Of a stretch of DNA of 64,000 nt, positions 63,871-64,000 are shown piece by piece. The notes under the pieces were generated by a model that was not told the origin of the DNA, searched no databases, and saw only the letters and a program-made list of their open reading frames with translations. The position numbers and the translations under genes are program-made. The DNA is from Paenibacillus lutrae. GTDB taxonomy: Bacteria > Bacillota > Bacilli > Paenibacillales > NBRC-103111. The DNA is taken from NCBI RefSeq assembly GCF_009757775.1, contig NZ_RHLK01000011.1, positions 97,654-161,653 on the forward strand, read 5' to 3'. How positions within the stretch are numbered: position 1 is the first letter of the stretch; the number at the start of each line of letters is the position of its first letter.

Positions 63871-64000
63871 TGCTGGTCAAGACCCCTTTTAGTGGACATC
63901 AGAAAAAGCCTCAGGCAACAAGCTGGCTTCGGTACTCAACCGGAGTCAGCTTGTTTAGTTTACGTTGTGCCCGGTCTTCGTTGTAAAAATAAATGAATTC
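63871..64000 (-). mobile_element. End of an IS3-family insertion sequence (truncated by window)
   Basis: The element begins near 63871-63874 with TGCTGGTCAAGACCCC, followed by TTTTAGTGGACATC, a form common at ends of IS150-group IS3 elements (GTGGACA motif). The transposase gene end follows inwards. The other terminus lies beyond the window, so target duplications cannot be checked. Confidence 0.7.
63911..64000 (-). CDS. IS3-family transposase OrfB, C-terminal 29 residues
   Basis: The frame is open at the window edge and ends with TGA at 63911-63913. The visible end includes FIYFYNEDRAQRKLNKLTPV followed by EYRSQL, the characteristic C-terminus of the DDE integrase-core OrfB of IS3/IS150 elements. 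The rest of the transposase, with its catalytic residues, is outside the window. Confidence 0.85.
   Translation of the reverse strand, partial: EFIYFYNEDRAQRKLNKLTPVEYRSQLVA

Overview
The window looks like a chromosomal segment of a Paenibacillus-type Bacillales bacterium. The base composition is moderately GC-rich, start sites carry strong AGGAGG-like ribosome binding sites with frequent GTG and TTG starts, and terminators are of the low-GC Gram-positive kind. The gene mix fits: several secreted hydrolases, AraC and LacI regulators, and DUF4183 and YhgE proteins. No rRNA, tRNA, CRISPR array or prophage was seen. This placement is inference from content, not from a marker gene.

Layout. 1-1,100: end of a membrane-protein gene and a YfjL-like protein. 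1,096-11,258: a complete carbohydrate locus on both sides of a divergent promoter region. It holds two ABC permeases and a binding lipoprotein (minus strand), then a GH3 beta-glucosidase, a GH94-type phosphorylase and a LacI regulator (plus strand). The gene set matches the beta-1,2-glucooligosaccharide (sophorooligosaccharide) locus known from Listeria innocua. Both divergent promoters carry a copy of the same palindromic operator. 11.8-15.5 kb: a small secreted Ig-like protein and a TetR/YhgE pair whose two leaders share one inverted repeat. 15.6-22.5 kb: secreted S8 and M4 proteases, an AraC regulator and a DinB protein. 22.9-31.7 kb: aldo/keto reductase, a GSGN-repeat DUF4097 protein, a GNAT, a secreted GH18 chitinase, a membrane-anchored glycerophosphodiesterase with a second degenerate domain, and a VanZ-RDD protein.

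31.9-43.9 kb is the most unusual part. It holds most of the machinery for the nickel-pincer nucleotide (NPN) cofactor of lactate racemase: LarB, the N-terminal half of LarC with a long His-rich tail, LarE, and a NiCoT nickel permease overlapping larE. The C-terminal half of LarC lies on the opposite strand 3.9 kb away. No LarA racemase is present. Interspersed are a small membrane protein, a KhtT/KhtU potassium-efflux pair, a YitT protein and a sugar-isomerase/AraC/Gfo-Idh catabolic group.

44-54.5 kb: a secreted M15 peptidase, an unknown secreted protein, a decayed gene, a chemotaxis receptor with a textbook SigD promoter, an FNT channel, an SDR/LysR divergent pair, DedA and several very small proteins. 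54.6-58.3 kb: small surface or spore-type proteins, an AT-rich two-gene insert, and two DUF4183 genes, one apparently frameshifted. 58.5-64 kb: DNA glycosylase, a purine-type NCS2 permease with a leader terminator, a Cof phosphatase, a DUF218 protein, a ROK regulator and, at the right edge, the end of an IS3-family element.
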